The notes beneath the pieces were generated by a model. It searched no databases. It worked only from the letters and a program-made list of their open reading frames with translations, and was not told where the DNA came from. This document shows positions 54,994-63,804 of a DNA stretch of 64,000 bases, in pieces. The stretch lies in assembly GCF_013450155.1 (NCBI RefSeq), contig NZ_JACCKD010000005.1, positions 1 to 64,000 of the forward strand, written 5' to 3'. The number at the start of each line of letters is the position of its first letter. The stretch's first letter is position 1. The position numbers were made by a program, and so were the translations under genes. This stretch comes from Haloechinothrix aidingensis. Its GTDB lineage: Bacteria; Actinomycetota; Actinomycetes; Mycobacteriales; Pseudonocardiaceae.

Positions 54994-56339
54994 TGTGTAC
55001 CTCCCGAGTACTTCTCAATCTCGTCAAGCAGATTCGGCAAGGTGAACGGTGTCCCTACGACCGACCTCGAGTTGGCGCCGACCTGGAATCCGATCAGCGC
55101 CCCATGCCTGTCCTGCGTCATTGCTGCCCGCGCCATGTTCGCAGTCAAGAATCCTAGTTCTTCGTAAAACTTGTTGTCGGCTTGCACACCACCGCCACTG
55201 TTCTCATAAGGACCGCTGCCGCGCCAGGTGTTCATCACGGTCTCCGTAACCGGACCGTTGACGCGTTCCAGCACGGGCCCACTGAAGTCGTCGAGTACGC
55301 CAGTGCCGCGCTGTGCGACCGGCACCAGTTCGTCAACGACCGGACGAGCATCCTCGAGCAGCGGTCGCAGGTCTTCCATAAGCGGCCTCGCCTTCCGCAG
55401 CACCGGATCCAACCGCCGCAGCAATGGTTCCAGCTCCCTCGCGGCCGGCCGGAACGACTCCGCTGTCACCGTCAACTCATCCAAGGTGCCACGCAAATCG
55501 ACCATCCCCGAGCGAGTGTCGCGCAGCGTAGCGGGCATGGATTCGATCCCATCCGCCAACGGCCGGCTCTGGTTGGCAAGAACCGTCGTGGTGTCACGTA
55601 GTGACTGAACGACATCTCCCAGCTGCCCCTGGTTGCGACTGAGCACATCCGCGATCGAATGGAAGTTGGTGACGATCTGCGGGAGGTCTATGCCCGGTCG
55701 AGTGCCTTGTGCGGCTTCAAGGACCGTGCCTGCCGGATCGAGCGTTTCCGGCGCATTGGCCACGATGTCTCGCAGCGCCTCCTTGCCGCCCGCGGCAAGA
55801 GTGTCATCGAATTGACCCACCGTGTCCTGTAAGCTCTCTCGCGTAGGACCCGGCAATGACTCGAGTACCCGATCCAACTCAACCGGAACTTGCGTACGCT
55901 CCCGCGGAATGAATCCGTCTTCGAATCGCCCGGTGCCCCCTCCGCGCTTGAGTTCGACTACGTACGCACCACCCAATACGGTATTCGGCCGTACCTCCGC
56001 CGACGGTTTCGATCCGAGGGAGCTGATGACATCTTCGTCAACCTTCATCGCGACCCGGACTGTCTCGTCATTGACGTGCTCGACATCACTAACAACACCG
56101 GCCTCGAGACCCGCTACATACACTCTGTTTTCATCTGCGTGCAGCTGGTAGTCCCTCTCCAGCTCCATCGTTATCGTCTCGCCCGACCGCAGGAACGTCT
56201 GGATCGATGGTTTGAAGTAGAGCATCAACAGCACGAACATCAAAGCCGCGAGTAACGCGAGGCCTAATGCCAGTCCGGCTCGCCGACCGTCTCGCCGGAC
56301 ACTGAGCGCCCCCGCCTTCAGGGATCCGATTTTCATCAT
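54990..56339 (-). CDS. MlaD-domain Mce protein, fourth position (MceD) (449 aa)
   Basis: Anchor helix (LALGLALLAALMFVLLMLYF), MlaD domain (ITMELERDYQLHADENRVYV AGLEAGVVSDV), GGAYVVELKRGGG loop, then RVLESLPGPTRESLQDTVGQ and long helices; C-terminal GFQVGANSRSVVGTPFTLPN. The longest of the six. Coupled to both neighbours by 4-nt overlaps. Confidence 0.9.
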   Translation of the reverse strand: MMKIGSLKAGALSVRRDGRRAGLALGLALLAALMFVLLMLYFKPSIQTFLRSGETITMELERDYQLHADENRVYVAGLEAGVVSDVEHVNDETVRVAMKVDEDVISSLGSKPSAEVRPNTVLGGAYVVELKRGGGTGRFEDGFIPRERTQVPVELDRVLESLPGPTRESLQDTVGQFDDTLAAGGKEALRDIVANAPETLDPAGTVLEAAQGTRPGIDLPQIVTNFHSIADVLSRNQGQLGDVVQSLRDTTTVLANQSRPLADGIESMPATLRDTRSGMVDLRGTLDELTVTAESFRPAARELEPLLRRLDPVLRKARPLMEDLRPLLEDARPVVDELVPVAQRGTGVLDDFSGPVLERVNGPVTETVMNTWRGSGPYENSGGGVQADNKFYEELGFLTANMARAAMTQDRHGALIGFQVGANSRSVVGTPFTLPNLLDEIEKYSGGTQ

Positions 56340-57598
56340 CGGTTACCTCCTGACTCCGGTGCTTCCTCGGCGCCCTCACCCGGCTCGGGATACGGGTTCG
56401 TCTCAACCGTGGGATCTGGCAGACCCACGTTGTACAGCCCCGGAAAAGCGGCCATGGCGCTGAAGTAATGTTTATCAGGGGCGAAACGGCCACTGAGCAT
56501 GTCGTGGTGACTGAGCATACGGCCAATGCCGGTCGAATACGCCGCCAGATCGCCCAGTGCGGGACTTGCTTTTTCCACAGCCCTCGCAACACGCGGTACC
56601 AGCGGGCGAGCATCGGAGATCGTGTGCGTCAGATCTTCGACCGCCGGATTAGCGTCCTCGCTTACGCCGGGCAACTTGCGCATCGGATCGACAGCCTCAC
56701 GCAATACGCCACGAAGGTCATCGGCCGCCGCTCCCAGCGCCTGTCCCCCGGGTTCCAAAGTGACCAATGCCGATTCCAGATCAGCAAGCGGCGCATTCAA
56801 CGCATCTAACCCCCGCCGAGCTTCACGCAAGGTCGATGGTAGTGCCTGAATACTGTGTTCGAGTGGCTCGCCATTATCGACACTTATTGCGTCAAATGTC
56901 GTGTTTAAGTTTTCGAGCAGGGACGTAAGCTCACGCTCCCGGTCACGGAATCGTCCAGCGAACCGGTTCGCGCTACTCAGCATGGCCGGAAGCTCAGCTT
57001 CTTCGCTACTCAATGCGCCACTAACCAGACCGAGGTCACTGAGCATATCTGGCGAACTACGGATTACGTCACGCAGATCCTTACTGTGGCCAATTATTCC
57101 CCCACCCAGCTCCTGCAAGCTTGACTGGAGCGCTTCGCGAGTCGGCTCGTCGAATGCGGAGAAAACATCATCGACCGCTCTTGAACTGCTGGTCTGAGAG
57201 GTGGGTACGATCCCCGAATCGAGCGGTCCACCGTCCGGGGTACCCGGATCAAACTCTATATACTTCTTTCCCAGAGCCGATTCGTTGAGGACTTCCGCCC
57301 GCGCGTTCCCGAACACTTTCCGCTGCCCCTCCAATCTCAGCACAACGTGGGCAACGTCCTCTTGATAGTCAATCGAGTCGACCGTTCCAATTCGTACTCC
57401 CGCCTGCGTGACATTTTGCCGTTCGGTCAGCGTTCCGACGTCCTCGAATGCCGCGGTGACACGCGTATACGCCTTTCCCGGAACATCACCACCACCCTGG
57501 ACGCTCGCGCTGGCAACCGCGATCACGCCGGCCACGATTATGACGATGACACCTATCAGAATGTTTCGTGCGTTATTCCGGTGTACTCGTTGCGGCAT
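56336..57598 (-). CDS. MlaD-domain Mce protein, third position (MceC) (420 aa)
   Basis: ATG 57598 is preferred: GGAGGG lies seven bases upstream and it begins one base after the mceB stop; a TTG at 57613 is the alternative. Anchor helix (NILIGVIVIIVAGVIAVASA), MlaD domain (YTRVTAAFEDVGTLTERQNV TQAGVRIGTV), helical region from VFSAFDEPTREALQSSLQEL, Pro/Glu-rich end (NPYPEPGEGAEEAPES). Confidence 0.9.
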   Translation of the reverse strand: MPQRVHRNNARNILIGVIVIIVAGVIAVASASVQGGGDVPGKAYTRVTAAFEDVGTLTERQNVTQAGVRIGTVDSIDYQEDVAHVVLRLEGQRKVFGNARAEVLNESALGKKYIEFDPGTPDGGPLDSGIVPTSQTSSSRAVDDVFSAFDEPTREALQSSLQELGGGIIGHSKDLRDVIRSSPDMLSDLGLVSGALSSEEAELPAMLSSANRFAGRFRDRERELTSLLENLNTTFDAISVDNGEPLEHSIQALPSTLREARRGLDALNAPLADLESALVTLEPGGQALGAAADDLRGVLREAVDPMRKLPGVSEDANPAVEDLTHTISDARPLVPRVARAVEKASPALGDLAAYSTGIGRMLSHHDMLSGRFAPDKHYFSAMAAFPGLYNVGLPDPTVETNPYPEPGEGAEEAPESGGNR

Positions 57599-57599
57599 G

Positions 57600-58970
57600 T
57601 CACGACCCTCCAAGCAGTTGGTCGAGCATGGACTGCTCCTGTTCTTGAGTCAGTCCAGTCGCATTATCAGGGTCTGAGCTCCCCGAATCACCGCCCACCA
57701 AATCATCGGGCACGCCTTCCGGGACCGCCGGCAACTCTTCCGATGCATCGGGCCGTGGAAGTCCAGTCTCGCCTAGTGGCGCACCTTCGTCCTCACCCAG
57801 TGGTGCACCTTCAGCAAGATCCGCAAGCGTCTTCGGTGTGACGTGGAATACGCCGCGGAAATAGTGCCCAAGCGCATCCCGCCCGTTAGTACTCAGCGAC
57901 CATTTCCGCACGAATTCCATGACGCCATGAAGTTGATCATCGAGCAATACATCACCGACAGGGCGAAGGGATTCGGCCGTATCCCGGAGATCAGGACCGG
58001 CGTCACGCAGCTTTGCGACCGCGGGCGCGGCTTGTTCGAGCAACGCATCCGCACGCTTGAGCACTGGCGGTAACGATGCCAGGGCGGGATCCGCAGCTTC
58101 CGTAAACGTTTGTAGTTCACTGGTCACGTCGGCGAGGTCGTCAGTAACCGGTCGGATAGACTTGAGTGTTGGGGTGGCAGCGTCTGATACCCCAGCCACC
58201 TGTCTTAATGTTCGCCTGGCTGTTGCGATCGTATCCGGCAGCTCGCTCAACGTCTCGTTTAGGGCCTGCTTGTTCGCCGCGACGGTCGATAGTGTCCGCT
58301 CGGTGCTCTCCACAGTAGCGTCGAGTACTTCCCCATTCTTCGCCGCCAACGCGTCTGCGATCGGGCGCACCCTCTCGGTCAGCTCGTTGAGAACCGCGTT
58401 CTGCTCATGCAGTACCTTGCCCAACTTTCCCGTGTTCTTCATGGCCGGTGCCAGCGCTTCGATTGCCGCAGCAGCGTCCGCTCCTGACTTATCCATACCC
58501 TCGCCGAGTGTGGTGACCACGGCAGCGAGCGCGGTCGATGTGGGATCGTCGAAGGTGTTTAGCACGTTCTGAAGTGTCGGTCTCCAGCCTGTCTGGTCGG
58601 CTGGTATGACGGGCGGCTCCATGAACGGCTCCGACGGCGATCCAGGATCAAGCTCAACGTAATGCTCTCCAAGTAGGTCCACCGGCCGAAGCGTCACGTT
58701 CGCGTCACGGTGCAGTGGTAACACGGCCGAATCGACAGTGAGAGAGACATGAGCATTGCCGTCCTCAAGGCTGATCTTCTCGACCGCGCCGACCACTACG
58801 CCCGCTGAACGCACCTCGTTTCCTGGTTCGAGAGGTCCAGCGTCGGTGAACACACTGACCACCGTCTTCCTCGCGGGCTCATCCGAATTCGTGAGCCCTA
58901 CTCCGGCAGCGGTCACGGCTAACATTACTGTCAGCGCTGCACCGATTCGAAAAGCGACCGATCGTATCAT
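57600..58970 (-). CDS. MlaD-domain Mce protein, second position (MceB) (456 aa)
   Basis: Anchor helix (VAFRIGAALTVMLAVTAAGV), MlaD domain (VVSVFTDAGPLEPGNEVRSA GVVVGAV), helical region from VLNTFDDPTSTALAAVVTTL (the usual Arg after the Thr is Ser), and an acidic C-terminal tail with duplicated APLGED/APLGET. ATG 58970 overlaps the mceA stop by 4 nt. Confidence 0.9.
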   Translation of the reverse strand: MIRSVAFRIGAALTVMLAVTAAGVGLTNSDEPARKTVVSVFTDAGPLEPGNEVRSAGVVVGAVEKISLEDGNAHVSLTVDSAVLPLHRDANVTLRPVDLLGEHYVELDPGSPSEPFMEPPVIPADQTGWRPTLQNVLNTFDDPTSTALAAVVTTLGEGMDKSGADAAAAIEALAPAMKNTGKLGKVLHEQNAVLNELTERVRPIADALAAKNGEVLDATVESTERTLSTVAANKQALNETLSELPDTIATARRTLRQVAGVSDAATPTLKSIRPVTDDLADVTSELQTFTEAADPALASLPPVLKRADALLEQAAPAVAKLRDAGPDLRDTAESLRPVGDVLLDDQLHGVMEFVRKWSLSTNGRDALGHYFRGVFHVTPKTLADLAEGAPLGEDEGAPLGETGLPRPDASEELPAVPEGVPDDLVGGDSGSSDPDNATGLTQEQEQSMLDQLLGGS

Positions 58971-60199
58971 CGGATCCCGTCCCCGTTTGCGTCAGTCCAC
59001 GGCTGGCCAGCGGGCGACCCGGGCGCTGGTCTCGGATCCTGCTTCAGACCTGGCGCCAGGACTCCCGGATTGTCGTTGAAGGCGCTAGCTGAACTCGTAA
59101 TCAACGGTCGCGCATAGCTCCCGGATTCGGTCCGACTTCCCCATACGCCGGCCCAATTACTCAACCACCCGACTGCTTCAGGTGTATAGGGGCGGAGGAA
59201 GGCAACAGCAGGCTGCAATTCGGACGCGGCTTCGGTGACATCAGGCAGCGTGGCGTGTGCGCCATCGAGCAGGTCGGGTGTCTCCTGGAGCAAGGTACCG
59301 GCAGACCGCAGCGTAGGCTTAAGCGAACTGACCGCGGGACCCACCTCGTCCAGCACGGGATTGAGGTTGCCTGCTACGGCGGGAAGCTGTTGCGTAGCCG
59401 GCCGTATCTCCCGGAGCAAGGGCTTTGCTTCGTCCACCGCGGCCGGCACGTCGCGAAGCGTCGCTGTGGCTTCCTGCACCGTAGACGGCAATTCCGCGAA
59501 CGTTTCCCCGAGCTGTTCCTGCTTCTCAACGGTAGACGACGTCAGCCGTCCGAGGTTCCCGATCGTTTCCCGGAGCTCGGTGTCTCGCGCAGCCAGCTCG
59601 CTTGTCATGTCTTGGAGCCGTTCAACAAGGTCGCGGATCGCTGGGCCGTCCTCACCCACGGCGCGCATCACTTCACCTAGCGCACCGATCGCCGGCCCAG
59701 CGGCCTTCAACGTGGCGTTCACGTCGTTCTCGCGGCCATCGAACGTCTCGTTCAGCTGATTCAACAGACCTTGCAGGTGCTTCCTTGTCGGCTCATCCAG
59801 CGCAGATAGTACGTCACCCAGCTCCACACGTTCGATCTCAGATTCAATCCGCTTTCCTGACGGCAGCGTTGGGTTATCTTCCGCTCCGGGTATAATTTCG
59901 ACCACCCGATCCCCGATAAGGGACTGCCAGTTCACCCGCGCCGTAGTACCCGCGTGCAACGGTGCGTGTTTCTCGTCGATCCGCACGGCCACCAGGGCCT
60001 GGTCGCCACGCACGCCAACGTCGGTGACCTCGCCCACTACTTCACCCGCGATGGACACCCGGCCACCCTCGTAAGTCCCGTCGGCAGCGGGCATCAACAC
60101 CTCGAGATCGTAGCCGTTCTGACCCCGCACCGCTGCCGTTACCACGACGGCGACCAGGGTGACGGCCGCCCCCGCGCTCAGCCACTTGAACCACCGCAT
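58967..60199 (-). CDS. MlaD-domain Mce protein, first position (MceA) (410 aa)
   Basis: Anchor helix (WLSAGAAVTLVAVVVTAAVR), MlaD domain (LEVLMPAADGTYEGGRVSIA GEVVGEV), helical region from VLSALDEPTRKHLQGLLNQL, end GSPAGQPWTDANGDGIR. Begins 3 bp after the ATPase stop. First of six consecutive MlaD proteins, expected to form a hetero-oligomeric lipid channel. Confidence 0.9.
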   Translation of the reverse strand: MRWFKWLSAGAAVTLVAVVVTAAVRGQNGYDLEVLMPAADGTYEGGRVSIAGEVVGEVTDVGVRGDQALVAVRIDEKHAPLHAGTTARVNWQSLIGDRVVEIIPGAEDNPTLPSGKRIESEIERVELGDVLSALDEPTRKHLQGLLNQLNETFDGRENDVNATLKAAGPAIGALGEVMRAVGEDGPAIRDLVERLQDMTSELAARDTELRETIGNLGRLTSSTVEKQEQLGETFAELPSTVQEATATLRDVPAAVDEAKPLLREIRPATQQLPAVAGNLNPVLDEVGPAVSSLKPTLRSAGTLLQETPDLLDGAHATLPDVTEAASELQPAVAFLRPYTPEAVGWLSNWAGVWGSRTESGSYARPLITSSASAFNDNPGVLAPGLKQDPRPAPGSPAGQPWTDANGDGIR

Positions 60200-60202
60200 A
60201 AA

Positions 60203-61087
60203 TCAGTCCATTCCCAATGGACCCACGGCGTCACCGGAGAGAAACTGGTGTACGAACGGATCCTCCGAATCGAACGCTTCCTGCGCCTCGCTATACTCCA
60301 CCAGCTTTCCCTGCCACAGCACACCGACGTAGTCGCTCAGGGTACGCGCACTCGCGATGTCGTGCGTAATCACAATGTAAGTGCCGCCGTGTTCCTTATG
60401 GACCTGCGTGATGAGCTCGCACAGCAGCTTCGTTCTTACCGGGTCCAGACCGGAATCCGGCTCGTCGAACAGCAACACATCCGGGCGCATAACCAGAGCT
60501 CGCGCCAACCCGGCACGCTTACGCATACCGCCGGAAATCTCGTTCGGAGCCTTCCCGATAGCCGCTTCCAACCCCACCTCCCGCATGTGGTTCATGACGA
60601 TTTCGCGGATCTCAGACTCCGACCTGTCGGTGTGCTTGCGTAGCGGAAACGCCACGTTGTCATACAGATCCATCGATCCGAACAGGGCGCCGTCCTGGAA
60701 CAACACCCCGAACCGCTTCCGCAGCTCATAACGCTCCGCCAGACTAATGCGCCATATATCCTGTCCAAAAACGCGCACCTCACCCCCGTCCGGCTCCAAC
60801 AAACCGACAATGTGTTTCAGCAGCACGCTCTTTCCGGTACCAGACGGCCCTAGGATCGTCGTGATGGCGCCATCATTGATACTTGCCGTGATACCATCGA
60901 GAACTCGCGTTGTCCCGTCGAAGCTCTTGCGGATATCGGTCAACTCAATGCTGTTGCCGTTACTTCCTTCCAAGCGGCTGTTCCCGTTACTCCCTTCCAA
61001 GGGTGGAAGGCTGCCCGACATACCGCCGCGACGGTCGAACACCGATGCGATCGACATAAAGACTCCAGTCCGCTCGACTTTCCTCAA
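60203..61087 (-). CDS. ABC transporter ATPase of the Mce system (MceG/Mkl/MlaF-like) (294 aa)
   Basis: Drives transport with the YrbE permeases. Walker A GPSGTGKSVLLKH, signature ISGGMRKRAGLARAL, Walker B VLLFDEPDSGLDP, switch His in YIVITHDIASARTLSDY. FGVLFQDGALFGSMDLYDNV is the MlaF-type Q-loop. The first 45 residues precede the domain and hold a duplicated LEGSNGNS. ATG 61087 overlaps yrbEB by 4 nt. In mycobacteria mceG is unlinked; here it is inside the operon. Confidence 0.93.
   Translation of the reverse strand: MRKVERTGVFMSIASVFDRRGGMSGSLPPLEGSNGNSRLEGSNGNSIELTDIRKSFDGTTRVLDGITASINDGAITTILGPSGTGKSVLLKHIVGLLEPDGGEVRVFGQDIWRISLAERYELRKRFGVLFQDGALFGSMDLYDNVAFPLRKHTDRSESEIREIVMNHMREVGLEAAIGKAPNEISGGMRKRAGLARALVMRPDVLLFDEPDSGLDPVRTKLLCELITQVHKEHGGTYIVITHDIASARTLSDYVGVLWQGKLVEYSEAQEAFDSEDPFVHQFLSGDAVGPLGMD
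60950..61003. repeat. Tandem 27-bp duplication within mceG 5' end
   Basis: GCTGTTGCCGTTACTTCCTT... at 60950-60976 is repeated with four changes at 60977-61003, giving two LEGSNGNS units in the N-terminal extension of the ATPase. Confidence 0.7.
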
Positions 61088-61989
61088 TTTCCAATAGCAG
61101 CATTAGGGGAATTACCGTAGAAAAACTGCACCATTATCACCGCGAAGATGCTGATGAACACCATGTTGACGAGCATCGACTGGGCAGTGTTCCGACCGAC
61201 TCCGAGTGGACCACCCTTGGCCGTATAGCCGTAGTAACATCCCACCACAATTATCGTCAGGCCCATTATCGTCGCCCATATAACCGCGAAGGTGAAGTCT
61301 TTAGTGTTTTGCATCAAGAACAATGCCGAAACGAACCCGCCGGCTGAGACCGAACCGAGAAGATGCACATTGAACAAGAACCCGGCAAGGAACTTGAACG
61401 ACATCGCGATAATCCAGAAGAATGGCATAACGAAGAAGGCTGCAACAAGTCGCGTGCTTACCAAATATGCAACAGATCGTACGCCCATGATATCCGTGGC
61501 ATCAATTTCTTCGTTGGTCCGCATCGCCCCTATCTCAGCCGCGATACCACAGCCGATCTTCGCAGCGATAATCCATCCGAATGGAACATGGGCCGGCCCT
61601 CGTGTCGCGGCCACGGCGCTCTCAGCCCCCATATAACTGGTTATGCCGATATTGGCGAACAAGAAGTGTAGCGTAAGCGCCAGCACAGCGCCAATCATAA
61701 ACAGCATAAATACGACAATCACAGTATTCTGTCGCACTAGCAGTCCGGCGTGACGCACGATTTCTGATGGATAGTTCCGTATCGCGAACGGCACCTCGCG
61801 AATGGCATGTCCTGCGAACGCGACAAGACCTCCGAGGTCCTGTACCGCTGCCTGCCCTCGCGATGCGCTACCGCTCGGTCCCACGCTTGCGGTGTCCCCC
61901 GAACCGGACCCTACGGGGCGAGTCTGAGCTGCGCCTCGCATTTCCGTCGACTCCGACTTAGCACCCTCATGTTCTTCTCGCGTCGTCAT
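61084..61989 (-). CDS. MlaE/YrbE-type permease, second (YrbEB) (301 aa)
   Basis: Hydrophilic N-terminal 50 residues, then the MlaE fold: VRQNTVIVVFMLFMIGAVLA, GPAHVPFGWIIAAKIGCGIA, the cytoplasmic EIGAMRTNEEIDATDIMGVR that contacts the ATPase, and three further helices to VFISIFAVIMVQFFYG. Pairs with the upstream permease. Overlaps both neighbours by 4 nt. Confidence 0.93.
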   Translation of the reverse strand: MTTREEHEGAKSESTEMRGAAQTRPVGSGSGDTASVGPSGSASRGQAAVQDLGGLVAFAGHAIREVPFAIRNYPSEIVRHAGLLVRQNTVIVVFMLFMIGAVLALTLHFLFANIGITSYMGAESAVAATRGPAHVPFGWIIAAKIGCGIAAEIGAMRTNEEIDATDIMGVRSVAYLVSTRLVAAFFVMPFFWIIAMSFKFLAGFLFNVHLLGSVSAGGFVSALFLMQNTKDFTFAVIWATIMGLTIIVVGCYYGYTAKGGPLGVGRNTAQSMLVNMVFISIFAVIMVQFFYGNSPNAAIGN

Positions 61990-62867
61990 TTCCAGGCCCC
62001 CACTTCCGGGAACAAGCCGAGAAAGATGGCTTGATACGGCAACTGCAGCACAAATACTCCAACCACGGATGCGACGACGGCCTGGTTGACGGCCCTACCG
62101 AGTCCGATTGCGCCACCACCCGCGTTGAAACCTTTGTAGCAACACACCGTAGCGATTAACAGGCCAATCAACGCAGAGTTAACTAGAAGTCCTATGAGAT
62201 CGGTCGTCGTGAGGTTGACGAACAAGTTTGAGTAGAAGGCACCGGTTGGCAAATGTGCGACATAGTCCGCAGACCATTGCATAGCGACTGTTGTGATGAG
62301 GATAGACGGAATGCTGAGGATTACCGTTATCAAGGTAAGTGAGATGACGCGCGGTACAGCCAGGTCCCGGACCGGGTCCACTCCCATCACTTCCATCGCG
62401 TCAAGCTCTTCCCGCACCTTTCGCGAGCCGATGTCCGCGGTCAGGGCCGCCCCCACAATTCCTGCTACCGCTATCGCGTTAACCCATACAGTGAATGTCC
62501 GTACAGATTGAAGATACATCATGGGACCGAACAACTGCTGGCCACCGACCATGGCGAAGAACATCATCGCCACCATCGCCGTAAAAACAGTAAATGCGGC
62601 GATCGCGACGGTTAGCGGAAGCCATGCCTGCTTGATTGTACGATGCATGTCTTCGGCGACGGCGCCCCAATATCCCCGGGGATGTCGCACGGCGCTCCAC
62701 ACTACCTTTGCCAGTAGCCGAGCCATACCGCCAACTTCAATACTGATATTGCGTGCGAACCCGGGCACGTAGCCAACTAGCTTAGGTGCCGTCCCCGAAT
62801 ATGCGCGATCTATGTTTGGCGCATGATCAGTTCGTTCCGCATGCACGCTTCGCTGTCTCCCCGTCAA
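61986..62867 (-). CDS. MlaE/YrbE-type permease, first (YrbEA) (293 aa)
   Basis: TTG 62867 is chosen: AGGAG lies six bases upstream, better than the in-frame GTG at 62846. Membrane helices from LTVAIAAFTVFTAMVAMMFF; ATPase-contact segment DIGSRKVREELDAMEVMGVD; C-terminal VVASVVGVFVLQLPYQAIFL. First gene of the 11-gene operon. Confidence 0.92.
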   Translation of the reverse strand: MTGRQRSVHAERTDHAPNIDRAYSGTAPKLVGYVPGFARNISIEVGGMARLLAKVVWSAVRHPRGYWGAVAEDMHRTIKQAWLPLTVAIAAFTVFTAMVAMMFFAMVGGQQLFGPMMYLQSVRTFTVWVNAIAVAGIVGAALTADIGSRKVREELDAMEVMGVDPVRDLAVPRVISLTLITVILSIPSILITTVAMQWSADYVAHLPTGAFYSNLFVNLTTTDLIGLLVNSALIGLLIATVCCYKGFNAGGGAIGLGRAVNQAVVASVVGVFVLQLPYQAIFLGLFPEVGAWK

Positions 62868-63776
62868 AGTCGACTCCTAGACTGTGCATGACTAAGTCAT
62901 CAATCATTGGACACAACCAAAGTCACGTACCGTTAGGCTAGGCCTGTCAGGCTTGGCTCCGTGTTCAGACCACCGGACGCCATCGTCATCCTCGCGTCGC
63001 CACAGGATCACGCTCACCCGGACTATCCGTTAGCCGGCTAGTCCGGTGATGAACAGCATCTATCCCTGCACCCATCTACCTACGTGTGTCCGCCATCGGC
63101 TCATCGAGCCGGCGTACAGCAGACTCCTAACTCGCTTTCCTGATCGGCCACGTAACGCCCGTTCGGGGCTTCGCGCCTGCGGAGGCTCAACTTCTACAAA
63201 CCAAGCAGATCGCGACACGTCATGTTACGAGCTATGTCACTACCTACAACCTTTAGCTTACCTGGCACTAATACATTGTCAACAGCCGATGCCGAACTAG
63301 TTGCTTCGTGTAGCCCTACACACGAGCTCTGTCCTCGCCCATCCTTACGGACGTCGACGGTGCAGGTGCACCGGGTTACTGCCGCCGGCCGACATCGCCG
63401 ACCGATCCGGCCGGCGCCCGGGGTGGGGGCGGTGCATTCGACTGTCATAGACGCCGACGCCGCGCCCGAGTACCTAAACGATACCTTTCTACCCATCGGC
63501 CCGAGACCGTACACACGTCCCTGGGGCTCCTTAGCCTGATCGGAACTCGGCACGTTCCTCTTGTGAGAGCCATCCTGCGTCCGAAGCTGGCCTATCTCAA
63601 CTTTCACGTCAGCCGCCTGAGGCGATCTAAGGACCCCGTCTGCACGGAGCATGCCACTCGGCGCCGCGCGCTAAGGTTGCTTTGTCGACATGCCCGGTCC
63701 GGTGTATCGCACCAATCCACTGACCAGGGTCACTGACACCGTCATTCAACGGCCCTATACCACGGTAGAATGTTAT
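62868..63776. other. Long leader/intergenic region upstream of the mce operon
   Basis: About 0.9 kb without a convincing gene. A minus-strand frame at 63194-63652 is open but of unlikely composition. Contains several short GC-rich inverted repeats (for example around 63390-63420). It may be a long 5' leader of the mce transcript. Confidence 0.4.
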
Positions 63777-63804
63777 ATTCTAGCGGATTCTTATTCACTG
63801 TCAA
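63766..63804 (-). promoter_or_regulatory. Candidate promoter with overlapping palindrome, reading toward the mce operon
   Basis: Minus strand TTGACA (63799-63804), 16-bp spacer, TAGAAT (63777-63782). The -10 is one arm of the perfect palindrome TAGAAT-GTTAT-ATTCTA (63766-63782), an arrangement suited to repression. The hexamers and spacing match the P450 promoter at 40361. Confidence 0.5.

Noticed and set aside
63194-63652. Minus-strand frame of 152 codons upstream of the mce operon
   Set aside because: Cys/Arg/Ser-rich with no pattern of a folded protein, no ribosome site, and interrupted similarity to nothing I recognise. Left as intergenic.
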